The translations under genes and the position numbers were made by a program. This document shows positions 16,698 to 24,942 of a stretch of 39,307 nucleotides of DNA, in pieces. Below the pieces are notes generated by a model. That model did not search any database. It worked only from the letters and a program-made list of their open reading frames with translations, and was not told where the DNA came from. The stretch lies in contig JACCYJ010000265.1 in NCBI GenBank assembly GCA_013696555.1, forward strand, positions 1-39,307. Reading direction: 5' to 3'. The DNA comes from Nocardioidaceae bacterium. Its GTDB lineage: Bacteria; Actinomycetota; Actinomycetes; Propionibacteriales; Nocardioidaceae. Numbering within the stretch: position 1 is the first letter of the stretch; every line of letters starts with the position of its first letter.

Positions 16698-17830
16698 TGA
16701 CCGCCCTGGACGGGTGGCTGGCCGAGCAGGCGGCGGGTCGGGAGGCAGACGGGCTGGTGCGCCGGTTGGCACCGCGCCGTTCCGACCAGAACTTGCTAGA
16801 CCTGGCCGGCAACAACTACCTCGGGCTGTCCGGTCACCCACGAGTCGTCGCCGCGGCGGTGGCTGCCGCTGGTCGCTGGGGTGCCGGTGCGACGGCCTCC
16901 CGGCTGGTGACCGGATCGCTCACCTTGCACACGGAGCTGGAGCGAGAGCTCGCCGCCTTCACTGGGCGAGAGCGGGCGTTGGTGTTCTCCTCCGGTTACC
17001 TGGCGAACCTTGGTGTCCTGACCGCACTCGCCGCCGAGGACACTCTGCTGGTTTCCGACGCCCATGTGCACGCCTCGTTGGTCGACGCATGCCGGCTGGC
17101 CCGTGGCGACGTTCGTGTCATGGCGCACTGCGACGCGGCCGCTGTGGAGTCAGTGCTTGCGGCGCGGACGCAGCCACGGGCACTGGTGGTCATCGAGTCG
17201 GTCTACTCGGTGCTCGGTGACGCTGCGCCGCTACCCGAGCTGGCAACTGTCTGCGCACGTCACGACGCGACGCTGCTGGTCGACGAGGCGCACGGTCTCG
17301 GGGTAGCCGGACCGGGCGGTCGTGGTTTGGTCGCGAGCCTCCCGGCTGACGTCGCCAAGCGGGTGGTGCTGACCGTCACCTTGTCGAAGGCGCTCGGGGC
17401 GCAAGGTGGTGCGGTTCTCGGCCCCACCGCTGTCATCGAGCACCTGGTCAATGCCGCCCGCCCGTTCATCTTCGATACCGCCCTGGCACCGACTTCGGCC
17501 GCGGCCGCTCTCGAGGCGCTCACCATGCTCCAAGAGTCGCCGTGCCTGGCCGATGCGGCTCGCGCCTGCGCCGGGTCGCTGGCAGCGGCGGCTGGTATGC
17601 CTGCACCGGCCGCAGCCGTCCTCTCGGTTCCCATGCCGAGCCCGGAGGCTGCCCTCGCGGCCCAGGCAGCAGCCGCCGAGCGAGGCGTGGAGGTCGGTGC
17701 CTTTCGGCCGCCGTCCGTCCCCGACGGCGTTTCCCGGCTGCGGCTCACCGCCCGCGCCGACCTCGACGCCACCGCGCTCGCGCACGCCGTCGAGGTGGTG
17801 CGCGAGGTCGTCCGGGCAGTCGTTGCATGA
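16694..17830 (+). CDS. bioF: 8-amino-7-oxononanoate synthase
   Basis: BioF condenses pimeloyl-ACP/CoA with L-alanine to KAPA, using PLP. This 378-residue protein has [10 protein letters not shown], the [16 protein letters not shown] segment, [16 protein letters not shown], and the PLP Lys232 in [11 protein letters not shown]. The ATG at 16694 overlaps the bioA stop (ATGATGA); an adjacent ATG at 16697 is equally possible, and GGGGAG lies about 6 nt upstream. No pimelate-making gene (bioC/bioH/bioI/bioW) is nearby, so the acyl precursor must come from elsewhere. Confidence 0.95.
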   Translation: MMTALDGWLAEQAAGREADGLVRRLAPRRSDQNLLDLAGNNYLGLSGHPRVVAAAVAAAGRWGAGATASRLVTGSLTLHTELERELAAFTGRERALVFSSGYLANLGVLTALAAEDTLLVSDAHVHASLVDACRLARGDVRVMAHCDAAAVESVLAARTQPRALVVIESVYSVLGDAAPLPELATVCARHDATLLVDEAHGLGVAGPGGRGLVASLPADVAKRVVLTVTLSKALGAQGGAVLGPTAVIEHLVNAARPFIFDTALAPTSAAAALEALTMLQESPCLADAARACAGSLAAAAGMPAPAAAVLSVPMPSPEAALAAQAAAAERGVEVGAFRPPSVPDGVSRLRLTARADLDATALAHAVEVVREVVRAVVA

Positions 17831-18495
17831 CGTACATCTTGGTGACGGGGACTGACACCGGGGTCGGCAAGACGATCGCCACCGCAGCGCTGGCGGTCAT
17901 CTCCGCAGCTGCTGGTGCCGTCAGCGTGGTCAAGTTGGCGCAGACCGGAGTAGGCCGGCACGACCTGGGCGATGTCAATGAGGTGGCCCGGCTCAGTGGC
18001 GTCACCGATGTGTACGAATTCGTACGTCTGGAGGAGCCGCTCGCGCCAGAGACGGCGGCCCGGCGCGCGGACATCGCGCTGGCGACGGTCACCGAACACG
18101 CTGACCGAATAGCCGCACTGACCGCCACGACGGTTCTCATCGAAGGCACTGGCGGGGTCCGAGTACGCCTCGACACCGGCGGCGGCACGGTGCTTGACCT
18201 CGGCGCGGCGCTGCTGGTGTACGGCACCGTCGAGGTCGTCATCGTGACGCGCGCCGGGCTCGGCACACTCAACCACACCGAGCTGACAGTGGCCGCGGTC
18301 CGCGATGCCGGGCTAGCGGTTCGCGGTCTGGTGGTCGGCTCCTGGCCGGTTCACCCAGACCTCGCGTCGCGGTGCAACCGGGAGGACCTTCCCCGACTCA
18401 CCAGCTTGCCGCTGTTGGCCGTACTCCCGGAGGGATGCGGTGGCTGGGAGCCGGAGACCTTCCGTGCCGCTGCGCCTCGTTGGTTCAGCGCATGA
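17827..18495 (+). CDS. bioD: Dethiobiotin synthetase
   Basis: BioD carboxylates DAPA to dethiobiotin using ATP and CO2. This 222-residue protein has the P-loop GTDTGVGKT at residues 8-16, KLAQTGVG with the substrate-side Lys, the PLAPETAARR substrate segment and IEGTGGVRVRLD. The ATG at 17827 overlaps the bioF stop by 4 nt. It is the last gene of the bioA-bioF-bioD operon, and a strong hairpin lies 12 nt after its stop. Confidence 0.95.
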   Translation: MTYILVTGTDTGVGKTIATAALAVISAAAGAVSVVKLAQTGVGRHDLGDVNEVARLSGVTDVYEFVRLEEPLAPETAARRADIALATVTEHADRIAALTATTVLIEGTGGVRVRLDTGGGTVLDLGAALLVYGTVEVVIVTRAGLGTLNHTELTVAAVRDAGLAVRGLVVGSWPVHPDLASRCNREDLPRLTSLPLLAVLPEGCGGWEPETFRAAAPRWFSA

Positions 18496-18507
18496 GGCTG
18501 AAGCTTC

Positions 18508-18567
18508 ACCTGGCGAATGTGCACTTCACCTGGCATGCACGCCGGGTGAAGTGCACTCGTACCAGGT
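18508..18567. repeat. Long hairpin between bioD and def
   Basis: GTGCACTTCACCTGGC (18519-18534) pairs with GCCGGGTGAAGTGCAC (18541-18556) around a 6-nt loop with a single T-G mismatch. After a symmetric 5-nt internal loop (CGAAT/TCGTA) the arms resume as ACCTGG (18508-18513) and CCAGGT (18562-18567). A further TTCACCTGGG follows at 18568-18577. No T-run follows, so it could be a U-less terminator for the bio operon, a repeat element, or an operator upstream of the def promoter. Confidence 0.75.
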
Positions 18568-18604
18568 TCACCTGGGAAAGCGACATGGTCGCCAGCGGGT
18601 CGGG

Positions 18605-18610
18605 TACGCT
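18605..18610 (+). promoter_or_regulatory. Likely -10 box of def
   Basis: TACGCT lies 8 nt before the GTG start of def, with no ribosome binding site between. Confidence 0.45.
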
Positions 18611-18618
18611 GCGCGGCC

Positions 18619-19185
18619 GTGACGACGTTGCCCACCGGTGGGACCGTCCGACCCATCACGCGCTGGGGCGAGGCGGTCATGCATCGGCCGCTGCGCCCTA
18701 TCACGAGTTTCGACGATATCCTGGCGGTGCTGGTCGCGGACATGGTCGCCACGATGTACGCCGCGGACGGTGTGGGCCTGGCCGCGAACCAGATCGGTGT
18801 CGACGCAGCGGTCTTCGTCTTCGACTGCCCCGACGATGACCACAATCATGTCCGAGGCGTCGTGTGCAACCCGGCGCTCGAGCTGCCCGAAGGCAAGGAC
18901 CGCAAACTTGATGACTCTGAGGAAGGCTGCCTGTCATTGCCGGGCGTCTTCGCAGACTGTGCCCGGCCTGACTCGGCCACCGTCCATGGTATGGACTACA
19001 CCGGCTCCGCAGTGACCTACACCGGGACTGGTCTGCTCGCGCGCTGTCTGCAGCACGAGACGGACCATCTGTACGGCACCGTCTTTGCCGACCGTCTGCC
19101 AGAACGGGCACGCAAGCAGTTGTTGCAGCAGGCCGAGGAGCTGGCGGCCGACTACGCACCCGGGTGGCCGGTGCGGTATGGCTGA
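18619..19185 (+). CDS. def: Peptide deformylase
   Basis: Peptide deformylase removes the formyl group from the N-terminal methionine of new proteins. This 188-residue protein has all three motifs: GVGLAANQIG (residues 51-60), EGCLSLPG (102-109, metal ligand Cys104) and QHETDH (145-150, ligands His146 and His150, catalytic Glu147). The GTG start at 18619 has a -10-like TACGCT 8 nt upstream, suggesting a leaderless message. The stop overlaps the start of the next small gene by 8 nt. Confidence 0.95.
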   Translation: MTTLPTGGTVRPITRWGEAVMHRPLRPITSFDDILAVLVADMVATMYAADGVGLAANQIGVDAAVFVFDCPDDDHNHVRGVVCNPALELPEGKDRKLDDSEEGCLSLPGVFADCARPDSATVHGMDYTGSAVTYTGTGLLARCLQHETDHLYGTVFADRLPERARKQLLQQAEELAADYAPGWPVRYG

Positions 19186-19426
19186 TCGCGTGTCACGCCT
19201 GCGCTACCAGTACCGATCTGACGACGACCCGGCGCGGATGCTGAAAGCGGTTCGGCAAGCCGGGCACGACGCCCACGACGAGACAAGCATCGATGGCAGC
19301 GTCTCGCTGGTGATGCTCGACGTCGGAGATCGTGAGCAGATGCGCCAGGTCCTGCGATCCGCGCGGCCGCGAGCCCGTCGTCGTCACGCTGTGCTGTTCG
19401 AGGACGAGCTAACCGGCGGCGCCTAG
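19178..19426 (+). CDS. Small protein of unknown function, coupled to def
   Basis: I do not recognise this 82-residue protein. The ATG at 19178 lies inside the last codons of def (8-nt overlap), so translation would be coupled. The sequence is charged, with RLRYQYRSDDDPARMLKAVR near the start and an Arg-rich stretch (SARPRARRRH) toward the end; no signal or membrane segment is visible. The alternation of predicted helix and strand looks like a small folded domain. The evidence is position and plausible composition only. Confidence 0.5.
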   Translation: MADRVSRLRYQYRSDDDPARMLKAVRQAGHDAHDETSIDGSVSLVMLDVGDREQMRQVLRSARPRARRRHAVLFEDELTGGA

Positions 19427-19570
19427 TCATCCCTGCCACACCTCGCAGGTGCCGCAGCTACTGCGGTCGGCGTGGGGCGCCGAGGGGCGGCGGTGGTGAG
19501 TCAGCTCGCCGATCTGCGTCGTGGAGGTGACGCTCGGCTGCGGTGATTCCCGCTGCCTTCCTGCCTCGAA

Positions 19571-19640
19571 TGGTGCGTTCGGGCGCCGCACATCGGCGTG
19601 TCGGCGGCCGCATCGCGCCAAACGAAGAGGCGGTGGCCGG
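19571..19640. repeat. Intergenic repeat B, copy 1
   Basis: Shares CATCGGCGTGTCG and CGCCAAACGAAG, in the same order, with 28041-28122. Its ends CGTTCGGGCGC and GCGCCAAACG are imperfect inverted repeats, so it can fold. It lies in the convergent interval 19427-19647 between a plus-strand gene end and the subtilase end; the rest of that interval holds smaller GC-rich inverted repeats and no gene. Confidence 0.6.
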
Positions 19641-19647
19641 GTGCCGA

Positions 19648-20460
19648 TCAGCCGGTGTCAGCGTTGTCCGCGGCTGCCTGCAGCACAGCCTTGACCTGAA
19701 ACGACGTCAAACCCGGGTGTTTGGACAACAATGCGGTGATCAGCCCTGCCACATGCGGTGTCGCGAAGCTGTTTCCGGTAGCAACGATCGAGCCACCCCC
19801 TTGCCACGCCACGTCGACATCGATGCCACACGCGCCGTACTCGACCGGCGGACGAGGGTTGTACGCGATCGCGTACGGGTCGCTGCCCGGTCGGGCCGCC
19901 ACTGAGAACACCGACGCGAACTGTGACGGATAGGTCGGCCCCGGGACATTGTTCGCCGCGCATACGAGCATGACGTTGCGGAAGTACGCCTCGTCGGCGA
20001 TATCGTGCAGCGGCCCGAACCACTGGTCACTCTTGCTGCTCAGGCTCATGTTGACGACGTTCATGCCGTTCTCCAGCGCCCAGCGGATGCCGGCGAAGAA
20101 GGTGGCACCCTTTCCCTTGAGGTTCGCGCCGAGGACTCTGACGCTGTAGATCTCAGCTTCTGGTGCCAGCATCCGGATGATCGCCGCACATGCGGTGCCG
20201 TGCCCGACGAGATCCTCGTGCAGACCGGCTACCACCTTGGTCGCGCCGTCGGCGTCCAATTCGATCGAAACCGCCCCCGCCAGACCGCCGACCCGTGGAT
20301 GGTCGGCCTCGACGCCGCTGTCCACCACCGCCACTTTCACGCCGCGTCCGGTCGCGCCGCTCCACGCCCAGTCGCGGGCCGGAAGAGGCAACGGCAACGC
20401 TGCGACGGTCTCGATTCGATCGGGGTCGAAGGCACCGGCCCAGGCAGGTAGTCCGCTCAC
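19648..20460 (-). CDS. Intracellular S8 (subtilisin-like) serine protease
   Basis: This 270-residue protein is a subtilase with its complete triad: Asp47 in AVVDSGVEADHP, His87 in GHGTACAAI and Ser231 in TGNSFATPHVAGL; Asn170 (CAANN) is placed for the oxyanion hole. There is no signal peptide, prodomain or C-terminal extension, so it probably acts in the cytoplasm. It starts within the stop of the GAF gene (ATGA), making a two-gene operon that is divergent from crp-tldD-tldE. Small cytoplasmic subtilases next to peptide-processing genes can act in peptide maturation; that role here is inference from position only. Confidence 0.92.
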   Translation of the reverse strand: MSGLPAWAGAFDPDRIETVAALPLPLPARDWAWSGATGRGVKVAVVDSGVEADHPRVGGLAGAVSIELDADGATKVVAGLHEDLVGHGTACAAIIRMLAPEAEIYSVRVLGANLKGKGATFFAGIRWALENGMNVVNMSLSSKSDQWFGPLHDIADEAYFRNVMLVCAANNVPGPTYPSQFASVFSVAARPGSDPYAIAYNPRPPVEYGACGIDVDVAWQGGGSIVATGNSFATPHVAGLITALLSKHPGLTSFQVKAVLQAAADNADTG

Positions 20461-21191
20461 CGGCGGGACCGCGCAAAGGCAGCGACCTCTTCCAGCACCC
20501 GCCGCGCCAGGACCGATGCGTCCGATCCCAGGCTGGCGAGGTCGTGGAAGGCGGCGGCCAAACCGGCAAGCTCGTCATCTTCTCTGGTGGCAAGCTCGCG
20601 CAGTGCGGCACCGAACGCCGCCTCGTCGTCCGACTGCGCAATAGCGCGCAACAGAACGGCGCCAAGGTTGTCGTAGACCTGGGCCAACCGCACGATCGAA
20701 GCAACCTGATCCCCCACGGTCCCAAGGACGTCAAGCGCGCGCCCGGTGTCGTCTGCTCCGAGCTGCGGATCGAGTGCCTCGATGACCCCGAGCACACCGC
20801 CCTCCTCGTCCATCAACGGGACCGCCAAGATGCTCGTCGGCACATAGTTGGTGGCCTCAGCGACGTCGCGGGCGTGGCGCGGGTCGCGGCTGACATCACC
20901 CACCGCTATCCCTTGACCCGCCATCGCGACCCAGCCGGCGATGCCGCGTCCCATCGGCATCGTCACGTCGATGATCGCCTGTGAGCCGGCTCCGTCGGCG
21001 GCGACAAACCGCAACGACGCACCGTCCGGCTCCACCAGCGCAACGGAACACGCCGCTGCGTCGAGCAGCTGCCGCACGCTGGCCGCCGCACGTGCCAGTT
21101 CGGCACGAAGTGTCGTCGGTCGAGTCGCTTGACCGGCGAGGTCACCGATGCGTACGAGGAGCGCGGCCAGCTCTGGCGACGGCGTAGTCAT
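20457..21191 (-). CDS. GAF-domain protein
   Basis: This 244-residue protein is dominated by one GAF domain from about residue 20 to 170 (hallmarks VALVEPDGASLRFVAADG, GRGIAGWVAMAGQGIAVGDV and YVPTSILAVPLMDEEGGVLGVIEA). The last 75 residues are helical and acidic with no output enzyme domain visible. GAF domains bind small ligands such as cyclic nucleotides, or act in dimer contacts. It is the first gene of the GAF-subtilase operon and faces the Crp-family gene across 70 bp, so both sensors could share control. The ligand is unknown. Confidence 0.85.
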   Translation of the reverse strand: MTTPSPELAALLVRIGDLAGQATRPTTLRAELARAAASVRQLLDAAACSVALVEPDGASLRFVAADGAGSQAIIDVTMPMGRGIAGWVAMAGQGIAVGDVSRDPRHARDVAEATNYVPTSILAVPLMDEEGGVLGVIEALDPQLGADDTGRALDVLGTVGDQVASIVRLAQVYDNLGAVLLRAIAQSDDEAAFGAALRELATREDDELAGLAAAFHDLASLGSDASVLARRVLEEVAAFARSRR

Positions 21192-21261
21192 GCGGACATC
21201 TTGGCGGATGCACTCGATAACCGTAATGACGTGTCACCTGATTTGTGGTCGACTGAGCGCC

Positions 21262-21918
21262 GTGCAGTGGCAACTGCTGTCCAGCCTGTCCGAGGCAGAC
21301 AGGGCTCGCGTGCTCGACGCGACGCGACCCTGCCGCTTCGATCGTGGCGAGGTGCTCGTCCACGAGGGTGACCCAGGCGAGAGTTTGCACCTGGTACGGC
21401 GGGGCCGCCTCGGCGTGCGGGTGTCGCGTCCGACCGGGGAGTCGCTGACGTTGAACGTCCTCTCGCCGGGGGATGCATTCGGCGAGCTGGCGGCCATAGG
21501 ACAGGCGCATCGGCGCACCGCAACGGTGGTGGCATTTGAGCCCGCAGAGACCCTTGCGCTGAGCGGAACTGCTTTCCAGGCGCTCTGCCAACAGCACCCG
21601 GCCGTGGAACGGCTGGTCGTCCGCTTGCTTGTCGAACGCGTCGACCAGCTGAGCCAACGACTCATCGAGGCCTTGTACGTCGGAGTGGACCAGCGCGTGT
21701 TTCGCCGGCTCAACGAGTTGTGCGACATCTACGGTGACGGGGCGCCTGGCACCGTCATTCCGCTCACCCAGGACGATCTCGCCGGACTGGCCGGTGCCAG
21801 CCGACCGACCGTCAACCAGGTGTTGCAGCGGCTCTTGGCCGAAGGCGTTCTCGAAGTGGGTCGGGGACGACTCCGCGTGCTGGACCCGGCGGGATTGCGG
21901 CTTAGAGCCGCCGCCTGA
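21262..21918 (+). CDS. Crp/Fnr-family transcription regulator
   Basis: This is a 218-residue two-domain regulator. Residues about 10-120 are a cyclic-nucleotide-binding domain with a phosphate cassette retaining Glu and Arg (GELAAIGQAHRRTATV). The C-terminus is a winged helix with LTQDDLAGLAGASRPTVNQV as the recognition region. The GTG at 21262 fits the usual length; in-frame ATGs at 21229 and 21190 would add residues outside the fold. It lies 5 nt before tldD, so it is probably cotranscribed with tldD and tldE and may control the peptide genes beyond. Ligand binding is predicted from the cassette, not shown. Confidence 0.88.
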   Translation: MQWQLLSSLSEADRARVLDATRPCRFDRGEVLVHEGDPGESLHLVRRGRLGVRVSRPTGESLTLNVLSPGDAFGELAAIGQAHRRTATVVAFEPAETLALSGTAFQALCQQHPAVERLVVRLLVERVDQLSQRLIEALYVGVDQRVFRRLNELCDIYGDGAPGTVIPLTQDDLAGLAGASRPTVNQVLQRLLAEGVLEVGRGRLRVLDPAGLRLRAAA

Positions 21919-21923
21919 GTCGG

Positions 21924-23333
21924 ATGAACGAGCTGCCTGTCGACGACGATGACCTCGGCGCCGTGCTCTGGAGTGCCTTGCGTGCGGGCGGCCACTGGGC
22001 CGAGGTGTTCCTCGAACGGCGATCCACCGAGACTCTTCGGCTCGCCGGTGGTGGCGTTGCCGAGATCCGCAGTGACCTCGACCTCGGTGCCGGTGTCCGC
22101 GTGGTGACATCGGGTCGTGCGGGATACGCGTACACCAACATCGTGACCCGTCGTTCGCTCGTCGAAGCCGCTGAGGCCGCCGCGATCGCGAGCGGCGCCG
22201 CGTCCTCGGTACGGGCGGAACGTCCGGTCGACCTTCGGCAGCGAACCGTCTCGCCCGCGCAACACGCGCAGCGTGCTCCCGCCGACGTCACCTCGCCCGA
22301 AAAGGTTGCACTCTTGCGCCGGGTCGACGCCGCCGCCAGAGGGCGAAGCATCCAGGTACGCGACGTCACGGCAACCCATGTCGACGTAACCCAGTCGATG
22401 CTGGTGGCTACGACCGACAGCGGCATCGCCCGGGACCAGCGGGTACGGACCCGGCTCACCTGCCAGGTCACCGCCCGGCGAGACGGCCGGATGCAGACCG
22501 GCTTCGACGGGCCCGGCATCGGCGGCGGCATGGAGCTGTACAAAGGTGATGCCCCGGAAACCATCGGCGTCCGAGCCGCCGAACGTGCCGTACGCGCGCT
22601 CGATGGCATCGAGCCGCCGAACGGGCGTTTGCCCGTCGTCCTCGGGCCGTCCGGCGGCGGATTGCTTCTCCACGAGGCGTGCGGGCACGGCCTCGAGGCC
22701 GATGCCCTGACCCATGGCGGCAGCATTTACGCGCGCACCATCGGCGACCTAGTGGGCAGCGAGCTGATCACGGCGGTGGATGACCCCGGCATCGCCGGAG
22801 GATTCGGCTCGTACGGTATCGACGACGAGGGAGCCGAGGCGAGGCGCACGGTGCTGCTGGACCGTGGGATCCAGCTTGGTGCGCTGAGCGACCGCTCCAA
22901 CCCCGTCACCGGGACAACAGGGACGTCCGCCAACGGCCGGCGCGCGTCGTACGCGGATCCACCGCTGGCACGGATGAGCAACACCTATATCCGGCCCGGT
23001 TCGTCGTCAGCCCAGGATGTCCTCGGCAGCGTTGTCGACGGGATCTACGTCGCCCGGCTGCGTGGTGGTGATGTTGACGTGACGTCGGGCGAGTTCGCCT
23101 TCACCGCTGCCGAGGCTTCTCTCATCGAGGATGGTGGGATCGGTCGGCCGTTGCTCTCCCTGAGCTTGCTCGGCAACGGACCCGACGCGCTTAGATCTGT
23201 CGAAGCCGTGGCTGACGACCTCTCGTTCGTGCAGGCGCTCTGCGGCAAGGAGGGCCAGTGGGTGCCCGTCTCGTACGGCAGCCCCACCCTTCTTCTCGGC
23301 GGCATCACCGTGACGGGGTCCGGCGGTGGCTGA
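21924..23333 (+). CDS. tldD: TldD-family metalloprotease subunit
   Basis: TldD is the catalytic half of the TldD/TldE heterodimer, which in enterobacteria removes leader peptides (microcin B17 maturation) and degrades CcdA. This 469-residue protein carries the active-site motif HExxxH as HEACGHGLEAD (His250, Glu251, His255) and the C-terminal CGKEGQWVPVSYGSP segment that supplies a further metal ligand. Length is normal. It is the second gene of a crp-tldD-tldE operon and overlaps tldE by 8 nt. A set of short peptide genes lies just beyond, which makes a peptide-trimming role here plausible. Confidence 0.93.
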   Translation: MNELPVDDDDLGAVLWSALRAGGHWAEVFLERRSTETLRLAGGGVAEIRSDLDLGAGVRVVTSGRAGYAYTNIVTRRSLVEAAEAAAIASGAASSVRAERPVDLRQRTVSPAQHAQRAPADVTSPEKVALLRRVDAAARGRSIQVRDVTATHVDVTQSMLVATTDSGIARDQRVRTRLTCQVTARRDGRMQTGFDGPGIGGGMELYKGDAPETIGVRAAERAVRALDGIEPPNGRLPVVLGPSGGGLLLHEACGHGLEADALTHGGSIYARTIGDLVGSELITAVDDPGIAGGFGSYGIDDEGAEARRTVLLDRGIQLGALSDRSNPVTGTTGTSANGRRASYADPPLARMSNTYIRPGSSSAQDVLGSVVDGIYVARLRGGDVDVTSGEFAFTAAEASLIEDGGIGRPLLSLSLLGNGPDALRSVEAVADDLSFVQALCGKEGQWVPVSYGSPTLLLGGITVTGSGGG

Positions 23334-24669
23334 GCTGTTAGACCTTGCGTCGGGCATCCTCCCCTTGGCTGCACCGGGTGAGGAGTTGGAGGCGTACGCG
23401 GTCCACCGGACCTCGACGACGGTCCAGGCCGGAACTGGCGGGGTGGTCCGGAACGTGGGGAAGGCGGAGGCCCGAGGAGTCGGCGTACGACTGCTGGCCA
23501 GGACCCGCATGGGGTACGCGTCGACAGCGGACCTGTCTCGCGCCGGTCTCGCCGACGCCGTGGTTCGATCTCGCCAGAACGCTGCTGCTGCTGATCCGGA
23601 CGAGGCAGTCGCATTGCCCACGCCCGAGCCCGTCATCGCGGCAACGCAGCTATGGAACGAAGTGTTGTCCCAGCTACCGCTGGAGGCCAAGGTGGGGTTG
23701 GCGACGGATATCGCTCGGCGGGTAACGATGATCGACCCGCAGATTCGGTCGATCGACACGGCGGAGTACTACGACGAGTCGGTGGTCACCGCTGTGGCCT
23801 CCACCAGTGGTGTCCGAGTTGAGGATCGGCACGGGTACGTCGAGTTGTCCACGGACGCAATCGGAGAATCCACCGACGGTAGTGTCGCGGACTACAGCTA
23901 CTGGTGCGGACGCGATCCCGGCCTCATCGACATCGAGTGGTTGGCTGCGGAGGCGGTGTCTCGGACCATCCGGCTGATGTGCTCTTCCGCGAAGCGGCTC
24001 ACGGGCCTACCGGTCGTCCTGGACCGCGCGGTGGTCGGGTCTCTCCTGGTGGCGATCGGCCGCGCCTGCTCCGGTGGGCCGCTGTCGTCGGGGCGCAGCG
24101 CATTCGCTGATCTGCACGGTTCGCTCGTAGGAGCCGCCTCGGTAAATCTGATGGATGACGGCCGCTGTCCGGCGGCACCAGCAGCAGCGCTGATCGATGA
24201 CGAGGGAGTGCCGAGGCGAAGCACGACGCTCATCGACGGCGGCGTCCTTGTTGGCGCCTTGCACACAACGACAACAGCACGAGCGATTGGCGGGAATGCC
24301 CGAACGACGGGAAACGCGCGCCGGATAACACACAGGTCGTCGCCGCGGGCTGCCCCATCGGCGTTGGTTCTGCAGCCGACGTGCTCCCTGGCCCAGCTGT
24401 TGGCCGCGGCGGGTGACGCCACCTATCTCCAACAGGTGACTGGCAGTCAGTCCGGCATCAGCTCGGTCACGGGGCGGGTCAACGCCGGTGCTATGGGTTT
24501 CCGCCTCCGTGCGGGTGAGCCAAGTGGTCGCTTGCCAACGACAGCGGTCGCCACCAACCTGCAGGCGTTTCTGTCCTCGATCCTCATGGTCGCTGACGAC
24601 ATCCTGGCCGTACCCGACGTGCCCGTGCTTGCCGCGACGGTCTTGTGCGCGCCGGGCTGGTTGCCCTAG
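23326..24669 (+). CDS. tldE: TldE/PmbA-family protease subunit
   Basis: This 447-residue partner of TldD lacks the HExxxH motif, as expected of TldE/PmbA. It has the family's N-terminal domain (AYAVHRTSTTVQAGTGGVVRNVGKAEARGVGVRL pattern, here in two halves) and the C-terminal TGSQSGISSVTGRVNAGAMGF region that lines the cleft. The GTG start lies 8 nt inside tldD, so the two subunits are made together. Its stop codon at 24667-24669 abuts, with no spacer, the stop codon of the convergent peptide gene at 24670. Confidence 0.9.
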   Translation: MAELLDLASGILPLAAPGEELEAYAVHRTSTTVQAGTGGVVRNVGKAEARGVGVRLLARTRMGYASTADLSRAGLADAVVRSRQNAAAADPDEAVALPTPEPVIAATQLWNEVLSQLPLEAKVGLATDIARRVTMIDPQIRSIDTAEYYDESVVTAVASTSGVRVEDRHGYVELSTDAIGESTDGSVADYSYWCGRDPGLIDIEWLAAEAVSRTIRLMCSSAKRLTGLPVVLDRAVVGSLLVAIGRACSGGPLSSGRSAFADLHGSLVGAASVNLMDDGRCPAAPAAALIDDEGVPRRSTTLIDGGVLVGALHTTTTARAIGGNARTTGNARRITHRSSPRAAPSALVLQPTCSLAQLLAAAGDATYLQQVTGSQSGISSVTGRVNAGAMGFRLRAGEPSGRLPTTAVATNLQAFLSSILMVADDILAVPDVPVLAATVLCAPGWLP

Positions 24670-24819
24670 CTACTTGGGGTCGAGCGGGCCAAGCGTCGAT
24701 CGACCGTCGGCGGTCGCACGGTTGGCGGGGCTCATGTGTCCTGCAACGTCGTCTTCGGTCTCAGCCGCCTCATCGACGTTGTCGGCCACGGGCTCAGGCG
24801 CCTTGTCTGACGAGCGCAT
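24670..24819 (-). CDS. Small peptide 1, candidate precursor with DDVAGH box (49 residues)
   Basis: The ATG at 24819 has AAGGAG 6 nt upstream, a near-ideal ribosome binding site. The 49-residue product is very acidic in its first half (Asp/Glu-rich, TEDDVAGHM at 21-29) and ends with GRSTLGPLDPK. The DDVAGH box at residues 23-28 recalls the DVE(A/G)H box of the two other small peptides nearby, although what follows His differs. There is no Cys and no membrane span. It stands last in the minus-strand order peptide 3, MFS, peptide 2, peptide 1 and abuts tldE. I do not recognise the family. A TldD/E substrate is an inference from position and peptide shape. Confidence 0.7.
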   Translation of the reverse strand: MRSSDKAPEPVADNVDEAAETEDDVAGHMSPANRATADGRSTLGPLDPK

Positions 24820-24846
24820 CGCTTCTCCTTGTGCTCTGTGTTGACG

Positions 24847-24888
24847 GTGGTGGAGGCCGCACCTGCGTACGGTGCGGCCTTCCACCAC
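24847..24888 (-). terminator. Strong stem-loop between peptide 2 and peptide 1
   Basis: GTGGTGGAGGCCGCACC (24847-24863) pairs with GGTGCGGCCTTCCACCAC (24871-24888), with a single bulged T and a 7-nt loop. It lies 28 nt upstream of the peptide 1 start and 54 nt after the peptide 2 stop. There is no T-run, so it may be a leaky terminator or a stem that stabilises the upstream peptide 2 message. Confidence 0.7.
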
Positions 24889-24942
24889 ACGCCGCCTTCG
24901 GGCTACGGCGATCGGAGCATGTCGGGGTCTTGTTCTTCGACC

